Below are positions 10,317 to 20,257 of a stretch of DNA of 64,000 nucleotides, piece after piece; position 1 is the stretch's first letter, and each line of letters begins with the position of its first letter. The notes beneath the pieces were generated by a model that had not been told where the DNA came from, made no database searches, and worked only from the letters and a program-made list of their open reading frames with translations. Source of the DNA: Ligula intestinalis (taxonomy: Eukaryota; Platyhelminthes; Cestoda; Diphyllobothriidea; Diphyllobothriidae). The position numbers and the translations under genes are program-made. The stretch covers positions 6,136,579-6,200,578 of the forward strand of contig JAYGXS010000007.1 in NCBI GenBank assembly GCA_036362985.1, read 5' to 3'.

Positions 10317-10327
10317 TGCTACTAGGG
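10317..10327 (-). repeat. Right terminal inverted repeat of the CACTA-like element
   Basis: TGCTACTAGGG, followed by AT at 10328-10329, matching the AT before the left end. Confidence 0.7.
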
Positions 10328-10329
10328 AT

Positions 10330-10685
10330 TTAAATAGTCCACCCCTCGGCCTCCGTAGGCAACATCACCTCGAGCAATTGCGAGACAACAATAACAGAAC
10401 AATTGAACCTGCTCCGCAATCCTAATAAATCAGCTGTCACCACTGTCTCAAGCTCTCACGCCTGGCTGGGCGCAATCAACAGTAGTCCTAGCTTCGCCAG
10501 TGGCCACTGCCACCTGGGACAGCAATTTGGAGTTCTGTACATAATAAATCACTCCTTCTGATGTCTTTTGTCTTTTAACTTCCAACCTGGGATTGGACCT
10601 GATGATTGTAGTGATGCGAGTACAACCCACTACTTAGACCCCTAAAGAGTCAACAAAATCATAAAATCTGAAGTTTCTGAAAGAG
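10330..10685. other. No gene seen; probable hAT-derived non-coding sequence
   Basis: No coding similarity. The end of this stretch (ctgaaagagccatacgcaat) joins naturally to the hAT end at 12499-12551 once the PLE between them is removed, so it probably belongs to the same hAT element. Confidence 0.4.
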
Positions 10686-10697
10686 CCATACGCAATC
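10686..10697 (+). repeat. Target-site duplication of PLE 1, left copy
   Basis: CCATACGCAATC, identical to 12487-12498 in direct orientation on the other side of the element. Confidence 0.75.
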
Positions 10698-10725
10698 TAA
10701 AGCAACGTTTCCCTGGTGCAAATTG

Positions 10726-11076
10726 AAATATGGCAATAGCAGAAAAATGATTTATTGGATCCATATCATTTCGAGAGAGCTCGTCAGTTGCCGCCTCTCA
10801 TTACTTAACGTGAATCACAAAAGAGAAGATACACAATGAATTCGTACAGAAAAATCGATATCAACACAAGGTCATAAGGAGTGGCCAAGTGGCTAATCAA
10901 TAACATGAGAAGTTCAAAAGCTATGGTCAGCAAAAATAACGAAAAAAACACCTGAAGTAACAACTTAGGAGGAAAACTGTATAAACAGGGAGCCAATGTT
11001 ACCAAGGCAAAGTTAGGTTCACTACATGCTCCAACTGTTTACATAGGTCGGGTTTGACCCGCCGTATGTAGGCTGC
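10726..11076 (-). repeat. Left inverted arm (PLE pLTR) of PLE 1
   Basis: 351 bp, nearly identical to the complement of 12133-12483; one visible difference is ggaggaaaac against ggagtaaaac. It holds the last codons of the PLE protein and about 270 bp of 3' flank. A possible hammerhead core is present on the minus strand at 10763-10787: CTGACGA, a short spacer, then GAAATGAT. The spacer forms almost no stem II, so ribozyme activity is doubtful. Confidence 0.85.
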
Positions 11077-12132
11077 CTCCAGGTAGCGTAAAGTGCGAGT
11101 TGTTCGTGCTCGAACAAGTACTCGGAAGGACGTTTTGGGGTCAACAGAATGGCCCGAGTCTAACCGATGTTCAGTAATTGAGGATCGGGGAATTCTGTTT
11201 TCTCGTTTCATTAGCCAGCTAGGTAAATGTTCCTTAGCTCTGGTGGCCAATTGCCTCTGCGTTCGCCCTATGTACTTGCATCCGCAAGTACATGTAAATT
11301 TATAAATGCAGTTTGAAGTGTCGTGCATCGGCATGGCATCCTTCGCATGAGGAACTGGTAAAGGTTTTGTCAGATTGCAATTTATCAGATCAGCAGCATA
11401 GTACGTCCTTTCAATGGCATTGAGAAGGCGTCTTTTGATGGTGTTTAGTATGTTGTCGCCCTTAAATGGTAAGGAAATGAAGACGGACATTTTGGTGCTA
11501 ATTGTTGAGTCAATTTAGGTCTTAGAGGTTTATTGTATTTGTCTATAAATTGACTTGGATATCCTCGCTTCATAAGGGTGCGTTTAAGGTTGGTTAATTC
11601 ATTATCCAATGTATCCGTAGAACAGATCATTCTGGTCCTCTGGAAAAGAGTATATACCAAGTTACGTTTCCATTGAATGGGAACAAAACTCAGATAATGT
11701 AAATACTGTCCTTTCCAGGTGTTTTTATGGAAGACCGTCCGTGTAATGGAACCATCTTTCTCTCTGGATAAGTTAACGTCGAGAAAGGAAAGATGGTTGT
11801 CTTGTTCCTGTTCCATGGTAAATTTTATCTTAGGATGCAAACTGTTCATTGTAGACAATAATCCTTCGGCTTCCCTTGGATTGTCCACAATCGCAAATAT
11901 ATCATCTACATATCGTCTGTATAGTGTGTTATTGTTCAATTTGGCAGAGACTTTGTCTTCTAAATGGCCCATAAATATGTCAGCAAAGGTAGGTCCTAGT
12001 GGGCTTCCCATCACGACTCCATCAATTTGTCGGTATAATTGTCCATTGAATAGAAATTGGACATTTTTATGTGCATAATTGTAGTAATTTTCGTAATATT
12101 TCAGGGGCCAGACGGGTATCCGAAGAATAAGT
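10999..12132 (-). pseudogene. PLE reverse transcriptase plus GIY-YIG endonuclease, 5'-truncated, one frameshift
   Basis: Minus strand. From 12132: YYNYAHKNVQFLFNGQLYRQ, VVMGSPLGPTFADIFMG and the catalytic box YRRYVDDIFAI, then LSFLDVNLSREKDGS, KNTWKGQYLHYLS, and the thumb-like LVYTLFQRTRMICS and YPSQFIDKYNKP. The RT frame stops near 11445; a shift of one base at the AAAA before position 11487 joins it to the second frame (10999-11490). That frame has the GIY-YIG domain: CIYKFTCTCGCKYIGRTQRQL with the catalytic Arg, TRAKEHLPSWL, and it ends VVNLTLPW. The N-terminal RT half is missing. PLE proteins copy RNA into DNA and use the GIY-YIG nuclease for integration. Confidence 0.85.
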
Positions 12133-12483
12133 GCAGCCTACATACGGCGGGTCAAACCCGACCTATGTAAACAGTTGGAGCATGTAGTGAACCTAACTTT
12201 GCCTTGGTAACATTGGCTCCCTGTTTATACAGTTTTACTCCTAAGTTGTTACTTCAGGTGTTTTTTTCGTTATTTTTGCTGACCATAGCTTTTGAACTTC
12301 TCATGTTATTGATTAGCCACTTGGCCACTCCTTATGACCTTATGTTGATATCGATTTTTCTGTACGAATTCATTGTGTATCTTCTCTTTTGTGATTCACG
12401 TTAAGTAATGAGAGGCGGCAACTGACGAGCTCTCCCGAAATGATAAGGATCCAATAAATCATTTTTCTGCTATTGCCATATTT
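12133..12483 (+). repeat. Right inverted arm of PLE 1
   Basis: Complement of 10726-11076. On the plus strand it encodes again the last 25 residues of the PLE protein (AAYIRRVKPDLC to LTLPW) and carries the CTGACGA...GAAATGAT motif at 12422-12440. Confidence 0.85.
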
Positions 12484-12486
12484 AAA

Positions 12487-12498
12487 CCATACGCAATC
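12487..12498 (+). repeat. Target-site duplication of PLE 1, right copy
   Basis: CCATACGCAATC, identical to 10686-10697. Confidence 0.75.
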
Positions 12499-12551
12499 AT
12501 CAAAAGAGCCAAATATGGCTCGTGAGCCATGGGTTGCCAACCCCTGCCCAA
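12499..12551 (-). repeat. hAT terminal inverted repeat region
   Basis: On the minus strand the stretch begins CAGGGGTTGGCAACCC and continues into GAGCC/GGCTC-rich subterminal sequence, typical of hAT ends related to the GTF2IRD2/ZBED type. It could be the 5' end of the hAT pseudogene at 4086-5870, now separated by the CACTA-like and PLE insertions; removing those leaves about 1 kb of 5' region. Confidence 0.5.
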
Positions 12552-12739
12552 GACCTTGGGCTTCGTCGCCGCTTCCAGTGAGTTTTCATCCACGCTGACG
12601 TCCATTCGCCTATCATTGGAGCGGATTTCCTGTCGCATTTCGGCCTCACAGTCGACCTCTAACACCAGAGTTTCTAGATCCTACCACCCAGCTGTTACCT
12701 TTCTGGGTAGTTTCGCATGAGCCTTCCGCTGGCATACAC

Positions 12740-13545
12740 TTGTCCGTGCCATGCCCGCCATTTTCGGGCATCTTGAGGGATTATCCATCCCTCTCTAAGC
12801 CCTGTCAGTTCACGGAGCAGGTTCAACATGCTGTCCGTCACCATATCACTACCACCTGCAGTTTTGTCCATGCTCATCGACGTCGGCTTAATCCTGAGAA
12901 TCTACAGATCGCGAAAAACGAGTTTGAGCACATGTTTAATTTGGGGACTATCCGTCCTTCTGCCAGTCCATGGGTTTCGCCACTGCACATGCTTCTTTAA
13001 AAGTCATTTTATGATTTGCGGCCATGCGGGGATAATCGCGCACTCAATCGAGCTACAGTCCCAGACCGGTACCCGATTCCCCATATTCATGACTCTTCCC
13101 ACATATTGGCTGGAAAGACGATTTTTTCCAAGATTGACCTCGTGCGAGCATATCAATAATACCGGTCGCGGAGGAGGACATCTCTTAAACCGCCGTCACG
13201 ACCCCAATCGGACTGGTTGAATTCCTTTGCATGCCTTTCGGTTTGCGGAATGCGGCTCAAACGTTTCAGCGTTCTTTTGATGACATTTTGCGCGGTCTCT
13301 CCTTCACGTTCGTGTACGTCGACGACATCCTTGTCGCAAGCTCATCACCCGAGAAACACGTTGAGCACTTATGCCAAGTTTTCGATCGTTTTCAGAAAAA
13401 TGGTCTACAGCTTAACGTCCATACGTGTCTTTTTGGCGTCACTTCTCTGGATTTTTTGGCCATCATCTTGACCAACATAGGATCACACCCTTCCCAGAGA
13501 AGGTGCAAAACATGTTGTCTTTTCCAGCCCCGAAGTCCATAACTC
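12740..13545 (+). pseudogene. Gypsy reverse transcriptase, broken
   Basis: Frame one (to a TAA near 12998) holds the RT entry FTEQVQHAVRHHITTT, EFEHMFNLGTIRPSASPW and SPLHM. The next frame has [20 protein letters not shown] and [15 protein letters not shown] with the first catalytic Asp, ending in a TAA where relatives have HQIPV. After another shift come MPFGLRNAAQTFQRSFDDIL and FVYVDDILVASSSPEKH with the catalytic YVDD. At least three frame changes or stops. Confidence 0.8.
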
Positions 13546-14156
13546 AGCTCCACCGTTTCATCGGCCTAATCAACTACTATCAGCGTTTCATACCAAATTG
13601 CGCCGCCACCCTGGCACCTTTGACGGATCTTTTGAAGTCAAAGGCCGAGTCGCTTCAACTTTCATTCCAGGCAGTAAAGAAAGCACTCGCGGATGTCACC
13701 CTGCTTCATCATCCGAGCACCGATGCTGATACACAGCTTATTCTGACCACTGATGCCTCAATCATAGCCGTCGGCGCAGTTCTGCAGCAACAGGTCCACG
13801 GACAGTTGCAGCCGCTTGCCTTATTCTCCCAGAAGCTTCAGCCGGCGCAGACTCGCTATAGCACTTTCTCGCGTGAACTTCTCACCATTTACCTGACCAT
13901 CCGATATTTTCGCCACCTGCTCGAGGGGAGAGATTTTCGGGTCCACACAGATAACAAACCTCTCACTTTCGCCCTCAAAACTAAGCCGGATGGATATTCG
14001 CCGAGCGAAGTACGTCACCTTGACTACATCTCTCAATTCACCTCAGACATACGCTATGTCCGCGGTGGTGAGAATATTGTTGCTGATGCCTTGTCCCGTC
14101 CAGAGGTCAACGCTCTTATCACCACGTTAGACATGGCGAAGCTTGCAGAATCGTAG
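13425..14156 (+). CDS. Gypsy RT connection and RNase H domain fragment
   Basis: An open frame of 243 codons continuing the polyprotein after a frameshift near 13450. It begins in the RT end (GFFGHHLDQHRITPFPEKV, normally FLGH..), then SITQLHRFIGLINYYQRFIP of the connection region. The RNase H core is visible as TTDASIIAVGAVLQQ, SRELLTIYLTIRYFRHLLEG and VHTDNKPLTFAL, with Asp, Glu and Asp in their usual places, and ends GGENIVADALSRPEV before a stop at 14154. RNase H would remove RNA from the cDNA hybrid. Confidence 0.85.
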   Translation: MSFWRHFSGFFGHHLDQHRITPFPEKVQNMLSFPAPKSITQLHRFIGLINYYQRFIPNCAATLAPLTDLLKSKAESLQLSFQAVKKALADVTLLHHPSTDADTQLILTTDASIIAVGAVLQQQVHGQLQPLALFSQKLQPAQTRYSTFSRELLTIYLTIRYFRHLLEGRDFRVHTDNKPLTFALKTKPDGYSPSEVRHLDYISQFTSDIRYVRGGENIVADALSRPEVNALITTLDMAKLAES

Positions 14157-14279
14157 GCGCTTGATGACCCCATCATTGAAATGCTTGCGTCTTCTGTGCT
14201 TTAGCTGCGTGAGGCTCCTCTCCCAGCGTCGCCAGGTTCGATCGTGTGTGACTGATCTACAGGTACGCCCCGTCCCGTG

Positions 14280-14908
14280 ATACCCCAGTCCTACCGAAAG
14301 GTTGTTTTCTACCACTTCCATTCGCTATCCCACCCCGGTGTTCGTGCCGGCCGCAAACTCATCGCAGCCCGTTTCGTCTGGCCAAAGATGAACACCAACA
14401 TTACTACCTGGACCAGGCAATGCTAGCCTGTCAAAAGAATAAGGTCCAGCGACACACCGTTTCACCTCCCAGCACGTTCGCGTTTCCCGAATCCCGTTTT
14501 CAACACGTCCATATGGACTTGGACGGACCGTTACCCCCATCGCGTGGTTTCACGCACATTCTGACTGCTGTTGATCGTTTCACACGATGGCCCATCGCTT
14601 TTCCCATCTCGGATACCTCAGATGAGAATTTTGCCATGGTTTTCCTTACACACTGGATAGCCAACTTCGGTGTTCCCACTACCCTCACCACTGACTGCGG
14701 AAGCAAGTTTACATGTTCACTCTTCCGTGAGTTCACCAAACTACTCAGGTGCTCGCATATCACCACCACTGCCTATCACCCAGCATCAAACGGCCTCGTG
14801 GAACGCCTTCACCGTCAGTTGAAATTCGCGCTGATGCTTCACCCCACTTTTTACAACTGGAGCGACAACATACCACTCGTACTCCTCGGAATTCACGCAG
14901 CTGTATAG
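14280..14908 (+). pseudogene. Gypsy integrase, zinc and catalytic domains, frameshifted
   Basis: The HHCC zinc region reads YHFHSLSHPGVRAG up to 14415, then a one-base shift leads to the CLACQK-like Cys pair (ACQKN). The DDE core follows in one frame (14420-14908): HMDLDGPL with the first Asp, TTDCGSKF with the second (most relatives have TTDRGSQF), and NGLVERLHRQLK with Glu. It stops at 14906 in the region where relatives carry GIRTA..., reading GIHAAV. Confidence 0.85.
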
Positions 14909-14966
14909 GACGACATTTAATGCCAATCTCGTTTTCGGCAAGCCCCTCCGTTTACCTGGTTAGCTT

Positions 14967-15520
14967 GTGCAGTCTTCCTCCGTCGTCCCTGACACCACGA
15001 ACACCTTCGTGCAACAGCTGCAGCAACGCATGGCCACACTGCGCCCGACCCCCACGCGCTCGACACCTCGATGCGTTTTCGTGCACGAGGATCTGAACAC
15101 AACCCCATTCGTATTTGCCCGGCAAGATGCAGTTCGCAGGTACCTTTGCCCACTCTACGATGGTCAATTCAAAGTGCTGGAACGGAAGGACAAATATTTC
15201 GTCATTCAAAGGGCTGATGCTACTGATACGGTCTCAATCGATAGACTGAAGCCGGCCTATTTTGAATGCCCGTCACCACCACCTGGTCCGTCCACTTCAA
15301 TGGCACCTTCACCCTGCACTCCACCTACCCCCTCCAGTCCACTGCCCCCCTCGACACCTGACTCTAACCTTATCCCTATCACTTCCCCTCCCATCCCTTC
15401 CATTCATTTTGGTAGACATATTAGTTTTCCTACCAACTTGCGAAACTTTGTGGTTGAACCTTTTTTGTACATCCTCTTTTGTCGAGCGTTTTTAACTTAC
15501 CAACGCTCCGGTGGGGGAGT
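14967..15520 (+). CDS. Gypsy integrase C-terminal region and Pro-rich tail
   Basis: Open frame 14967-15815, of which the first about 180 codons look genuine. FVFARQDAVRRYLCPLYDGQ, FKVLERKDKYFVIQ and VSIDRLKPAY match the C-terminal chromodomain-like/GPY-F region of Gypsy integrases. A Pro/Ser-rich stretch and FGRHISFPTNLRNFV, a usual ending of CsRn1-like pol, follow. The frame then runs on past the purine tract into the presumed LTR, so the true end is probably lost. Confidence 0.65.
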
Positions 15521-15990
15521 TATGAAGGCCCTTAGCCTAACCTCTGTTTGTTTAATTTCAGTAACAAATATAATTTTCGTTTTAACGCAAGCCGCACGAA
15601 AAATACAGTTTCCATTTATACGGCGTGCTGACTTCTCGCACACTCTACTTATGCCACTGTACTTTTCAAGATATTTCCACCTCATCGGCCGCTGTTTTCT
15701 TTGCCCTTCAACGACGCCATCCTCTAGTGATCAGTCCTGGGCTCAGGAGCAACTAAGGGTCACTTACCAACGAGATTTCTCTCAACTCTCCCGAGCGCAA
15801 CTTGATGAACTGTGACCCAGGCCTTCACGGACCTCTCCTTTGGCAAGTCAATCTCCTCGCTACTGCTGACAAGGATCGTGGAAGATCTAAGCAGTCGTAT
15901 AATTTCTTAATCTTCATTGTCATCCTCGTATACAGTTTTTACACCCTTTTTCCACTAGAGTGGTCCGGTAGATTACTCACTAGTAGTTAG
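15521..15990 (+). repeat. Candidate 3' LTR of the Gypsy element
   Basis: A polypurine tract ggtgggggag at 15510-15519 directly follows pol and normally marks the LTR start. The end near 15990 is a guess, and no 5' LTR is available to define it. Confidence 0.35.
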
Positions 15991-17899
15991 CCCGCACTAG
16001 AAAGTTTTCCGTTGCATTTTTACTAAGACGTTTTATATATTTGTAGAGACTTTGCCACTACACTACTATGGGAAAAGACTCAGTGTCGAAGGATTACTGG
16101 CACATTAGGGACAGGGGTCGGCAAGTCCTCTGGCAGGTTCAAAGAAAATTTTTGCTTGGGTCTCATCTGAATAGGGAGATTTACATCCTTCCAACATTTT
16201 TAGATTAGCAAAAGTCGTTTCTGCTCATTTCTGCATTATCTTGAATAATTCGTGTTAACACAGTCTTATCACTAGTTAGAATGAAGGTAGTTTTTTCTGG
16301 TGAAAACCTACGGAATGAACTCAGAAAAACGTTCGGCTTTGTTTGGACTGTCCGACAGCTCGAGACAATTATTCTTCAAATAGGGAATCAGATTCCTGAT
16401 ATGTGTGCATTTTCTAAAATAGCTGTTAAGCAACTTGGGATGGTTGACTGCTCGATTTAACAGATAACTGTCAAAATCGAGTCACCTTCTGAAAACTTAA
16501 CTGCATTCCTTGTTCCACTAGCTTTTATATCCTTTGAAATATTGCTTCAATATCCCCGGAAGAGGTTGAAGGACTGAGGGCAATTCCTGGGAACAGTTCG
16601 AATTTAGAATGATGATTCAAAAATATTCTCGTTTTTATCGTTAAATCTTGCTGCCCTCTCGTCTGTTAAACATCTTTCAAATCGTTTCTTTCCTATCGAT
16701 CTCTTTGTTAGTATACTGTGACAAACAGAAGACTTGCAAAGGTTGCTGGCTCGTAGCTTGGCGGGACAGGTTCTTCCTACTAATTTTCAACCTAGTTCGC
16801 ACTGTGTAACTGGGGTCGAAGTATCCGCATACCCCGACACCTATCCACAGGCTTTGAGGTAGGGCATCGCTCGTGGGGAAGGGCGTAGTTGAAGTGAGTG
16901 ACGATGAAATCGACTCAGACCATGGTTTAAATATGAAGTACTGAGTTATTCAATTTTTACAATTTGTTAGTTATCTGCTCATACTTTGCCCCATGCTCTC
17001 TCTCTCTCTCATTTTTAGTTTACGTTTGCGAGGCTCTTGATCTACCTTCCGTGGCAGTAGCACCCATGTCTACCAAGCTCGAACGCCAGTGGCATCACGC
17101 TTATTCTGCTGTCACCCTTGAGAGCCTGTCTCACTATCATCGTACTACACACCACCTGTGCTCGTCTTCTTAGACTATCCACTGAACTTGGCTGATTTCT
17201 GTTATAAAATGTGTTGAAAGCGAAAAGTAATGGGGAGTGCTGGTGTGGTAGTCAGGTCGTCCCCACTGTTGGAATTTACACCGCTAGTATATTCTGAGTT
17301 CTCGCCCATCTAGAGCTCTCGTCTGTTGTGTACTGGACCCTAAATTTAGCGGCAGCCTGCTACTCAATATTAACCATTTTTTCATTACAAAAGTTCAAAA
17401 TGTTTGACACTCCATAGAATAATAACTGATACAGTAACAAAAAGAACAGCAGGAACAACGAGTAGTAGGAGATAGACATAATTCTATTGAATGATCCGAC
17501 AGTGTGACAGTTCTTGGAGGTTTTGGTAAAATTTCACGTTGGGAGCTTCTGGTTCCAACTTCTCGGCAATACTCTGCGCGTCTTCACGTGTAAGGTAAGA
17601 AAAGCGTCTTCCCTAATCACTCCAAATTCAAAAGCCCGCACTGCCTAGTGTTCCCAAAAACAAACTTTGGCACTGTTACAGACGCACGTAAGGACGTGCT
17701 GCGTAGATCAGCCTCTTGCGAGAGGCTCCAGAATACTTCACTTCAAAAAGACCTGACTAATTAACAGAAAAGAGTATCGAAACGCTCACAAAACATGCTA
17801 CTGATATTTTAAAATATTGAACTACGTGCTTAGATTGGGGTGGTGGCGAAGTCGACAAAGCAAACGACCGTCGGTTGCTGGTAGCTATGACGGAATTCT
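15991..17899. other. No gene seen; hAT-like end motif and CT microsatellite
   Basis: No coding similarity found. At 16112-16125 CAGGGGTCGGCAAG resembles a hAT terminus facing right, but no partner was found. A short (CT)n lies near 16996-17009. Confidence 0.4.
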
Positions 17900-18018
17900 A
17901 GAATGCGCCTCAGTGTGAATATTGGCAACCCGTATGCTAACAGCTCCATACCCCTCAGTACTTATTCCACAAATAATAACGGCCTACAGTTTGCCTACCC
18001 ACCTTCAAATTCTTTTTT

Positions 18019-18756
18019 ATGAATAACGATAGCCATAGTCCTGCCACTCAAAACACACTAGATGTCATATTGCTTAATGCCAGGTCTGTTATAAATAAAA
18101 TGGCTCAACTGCGACCTATTGCTTTTGAGATGACGCCCGATGTTATATGCATTACAGAATCTTGGTCCCATCCAATCATTTATGACTCCTCCCTTATCAT
18201 AGACGAGTATGATCTCTATCGTCACGATCGCATTAATAAGCGTGGTGGTGGTTGTCTTCTCTATATTAGAACGTCATTTAGGCACTTTCCGTTTTACCTA
18301 AATAGCACGTCCTTCTCTGGAAATTACTGTTTCGCTTCTATTATCCTGTCGCCTCGGCAAAAGGTGATTATCGGATGTGTATATAATCCTCCTAAATCTT
18401 CATCTGAAGAAGATGCAAATTTGTGTGAACTATTCAAGTTTATTTCAGAATCCTCTTTTGAAGTTAAAATTATTGCTGGAGATTTTAATTTACTTATGAT
18501 CGACTGGCTTTCGAACTATTGTCCACCTAGATTTCAGTCTTTCCTAGAAACCATTAACTTTTCTAACTGGTCTCAACTGGTTAGTTCCCCAACAAGACAG
18601 AATCATATCCTAGATCTGACTTTCGCAAATGGAATTGCCCCTCTCTTCGTTGATTTTAAGCAGGACATCTTCCAAAGTGATCACACATTAATTCACTGTT
18701 GCCTTCCGCTTCCTTCTACGGAAAAGGCTAGTGCTAGTCGTACCTATCATGCGTAA
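18019..18756 (+). CDS. LINE family A AP-like endonuclease domain
   Basis: A 245-codon frame with the endonuclease/exonuclease/phosphatase fold of non-LTR elements: VILLNARSVINKM (Asn), CITESW (catalytic Glu), GGGCLLYI, AGDFNLLMIDW (Asp/Asn) and QSDHTLIH (the SDH box). The TAA at 18754 is followed in the same frame by DLADISSIINFRDSLDL, so the stop is an internal nonsense codon and the ORF2 continued. The enzyme would nick target DNA to prime reverse transcription. Confidence 0.85.
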   Translation: MNNDSHSPATQNTLDVILLNARSVINKMAQLRPIAFEMTPDVICITESWSHPIIYDSSLIIDEYDLYRHDRINKRGGGCLLYIRTSFRHFPFYLNSTSFSGNYCFASIILSPRQKVIIGCVYNPPKSSSEEDANLCELFKFISESSFEVKIIAGDFNLLMIDWLSNYCPPRFQSFLETINFSNWSQLVSSPTRQNHILDLTFANGIAPLFVDFKQDIFQSDHTLIHCCLPLPSTEKASASRTYHA

Positions 18757-18808
18757 GACCTCGCAGATATTAGCTCAATCATCAATTTTCGTGACTCATT
18801 AGATTTGG

Positions 18809-20257
18809 AATTTATTTGGAATTCGGAATTTATATTTTTCAGCGCCGGTACGGCACTATCTATACAAAGTTAATTTCGAAAAAATAAAATTCAAAAAATA
18901 ATTTGACAATATGTGCATGTAGACGTAGAAAGTCGTAATAATGTCAGCAGAAATTGTCCTTTTGGGGCAACATTTAGCAATGTTTTGCAGGTAATTTTGA
19001 AATAAAAACGAAAACTTATGGCAGTTAAAAAAACTCTTACAGTGAAAATGGAGACAGTTTTCAACGGGCTTCCATGTTCAAAAAGTGTGCAAGAGAAAAA
19101 AACTGCTTAGGAAGATAGTAGTAGGAAAATAATAGTAGAGCAGAAATAGGTGTGGGTGGTCTGATGCAGGTGATTATTCAACGAAACTGCAGCATTTTAG
19201 ACTGAGTACTTCCGCGTGGCTTCGTTTGATTCAGCGGTGGTTAATGGAAACATCTAGGTTCTCGGGGGACACGAGGCAGAGAGAATAGTTTCAAGCGGAT
19301 CTCCTAAATTCCCGATGGTCCTTTCTCGGGGTCATGGAGAAAGTTACTTGGAAAAGATGAGGAGAATAGAAGGTTAATAGAATCAGTGTTACGATAAATG
19401 TGCAGTCTCTGTTTGAAAGCAGACAGTCTAGTTAACGACCTTATTTCGATTGGCAAGTTATTCCAAAGAAAGCTATATCTGGAAGCAAAGAACAAAGAGC
19501 GTTTACATGAGAAAGATGCAGGAGGGGGTATAACAAATGCCGAGTTTCTTAGGTTGTAGGGACGACTGACGGGGGTAATGACAGAAGTCTTGGGTAAATT
19601 TGTGCAATAATTAAGCCGAAAAAGGAAACAAAAGCCTGCTTCCAATCTCCTTACCCAAAGGAACCTTAGTTTTGTTAATTGACATCTATTTGAGTAGCAA
19701 GTATTAGAAGCTGTCGGATACAGCAGTTTTCGTGTGAAATTTTTTTGAATTTGTTCAATTTTTTAAACGGCTACTTTCATTCATGAGGCCGAAAAAGGGG
19801 CAACAGTATTCGAAGATGGGGAGCACGAACATACGATAAAGTCTTAATTTCATTTTAGGAAGATAGAAATTATAAGAGATAAAGCCGCAAATCTGTGCGG
19901 CTTTGGCTGTAATTCTATCGGCGTGAGGAGAAAGGTCTAATTTATTGGTGTAGCTTAATCCTAGGTCCTTGATACTAGAACATTCAGTCATTGAGTAACC
20001 TTGAAAAATAACAGGTTGTGGCAGCCTTTCAGGCCCAAAGCACATGTATCGACACTTAGAAGGTGAGAACTCCATCTGCCATGTTGAGCTCCACGCCGAA
20101 AGAGCGTGCAGATCAGAATAAATTTGTTCTAAGCATCTCGCGGCCGTAGAGTTAGAGAAGGAGTAAACACACTTGAGATCATCTGCATCAATATAAGATT
20201 GGGAGTGTTTAACACTTAATGAGATGTCATTTATGCAAAGAAAAAAGAGCAGATGAC
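18809..20257 (-). mobile_element. LINE fragment inserted in LINE A copy 2, minus strand
   Basis: Minus-strand 3' half of a related LINE. From 20250: LFFLCINDISLSVK, YIDADDLKCVYSFS (YADD changed to DADD), LSAWSSTWQMEFSPSKC, then SYTNKLDLSPHADRITAKAA and LYRMFVLPIFEYCCPFFG, a broken stretch 19646-19754, and MEAGFCFLFRLNYC to the ending EKGPSGI at 19304. About 500 bp of 3' UTR reach 18809. The host LINE resumes precisely after it, and near-duplicate words flank it: TTAGATTTGG at 18799-18808 and CTAGATTGG at 20258-20266, an imperfect target duplication. The ending EKGPSGI against EKGPPGI shows a sister family of LINE A. Confidence 0.8.

Larger units (their letters stand above)
6472..10327 (-). 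mobile_element. CACTA-like (EnSpm-type) DNA transposon, compact, apparently intact
   Basis: A 3856-bp unit bounded by perfect 11-bp terminal inverted repeats, CCCTAGTAGCA at 6472-6482 and its complement at 10317-10327, flanked by AT on both sides (6470-6471 and 10328-10329), a 2-bp duplication as expected for the CACTA superfamily. The subterminal DNA is rich in short TCTAT/ATATCTA words on both sides, as CACTA subterminal regions often are. It contains two minus-strand genes, a 701-residue transposase (7941-10046) and a spliced DUF4806 gene (6803-7757), both without internal stops. The first base pairs are CCC rather than the classic CAC. In a window of decayed elements this one stands out as possibly recent. 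Confidence 0.75.
10698..12486 (-). mobile_element. Penelope-like element 1 with 351-bp inverted arms
   Basis: A 1789-bp insertion flanked by 12-bp direct repeats. It contains the C-terminal half of a minus-strand PLE protein (RT palm onwards, then GIY-YIG nuclease), truncated at its 5' side at 12132. The 3' end of the element (10726-11076, coding end plus 3' flank) is repeated in inverted orientation at 12133-12483, so the insertion reads as a large hairpin with a 1056-bp loop. PLEs are known to carry LTR-like terminal repeats that can be direct or inverted, and often 5' truncation, so this structure fits the class. A 28-bp stretch (10698-10725) between the left duplication and the left arm has no inverted partner; the right arm reaches within 3 bp of its duplication. 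Confidence 0.85.
12552..15990 (+). mobile_element. Ty3/Gypsy LTR retrotransposon remnant, CsRn1-like
   Basis: Plus-strand pol order RT, RNase H, integrase, with a C-terminal Pro-rich tail and a candidate 3' LTR. The part left of RT (12552-12740) is open in places but has no recognisable gag or protease motif. No 5' LTR is seen. The protein style is closest to CsRn1-like elements known from flukes; this is judged from motifs only. Multiple frameshifts and stops make it inactive. Confidence 0.75.

Noticed and set aside
16112..16125. CAGGGGTCGGCAAG as the left end of a hAT element
   Set aside because: No matching right end, no 8-bp duplication and no transposase sequence found downstream; kept only as a remark.
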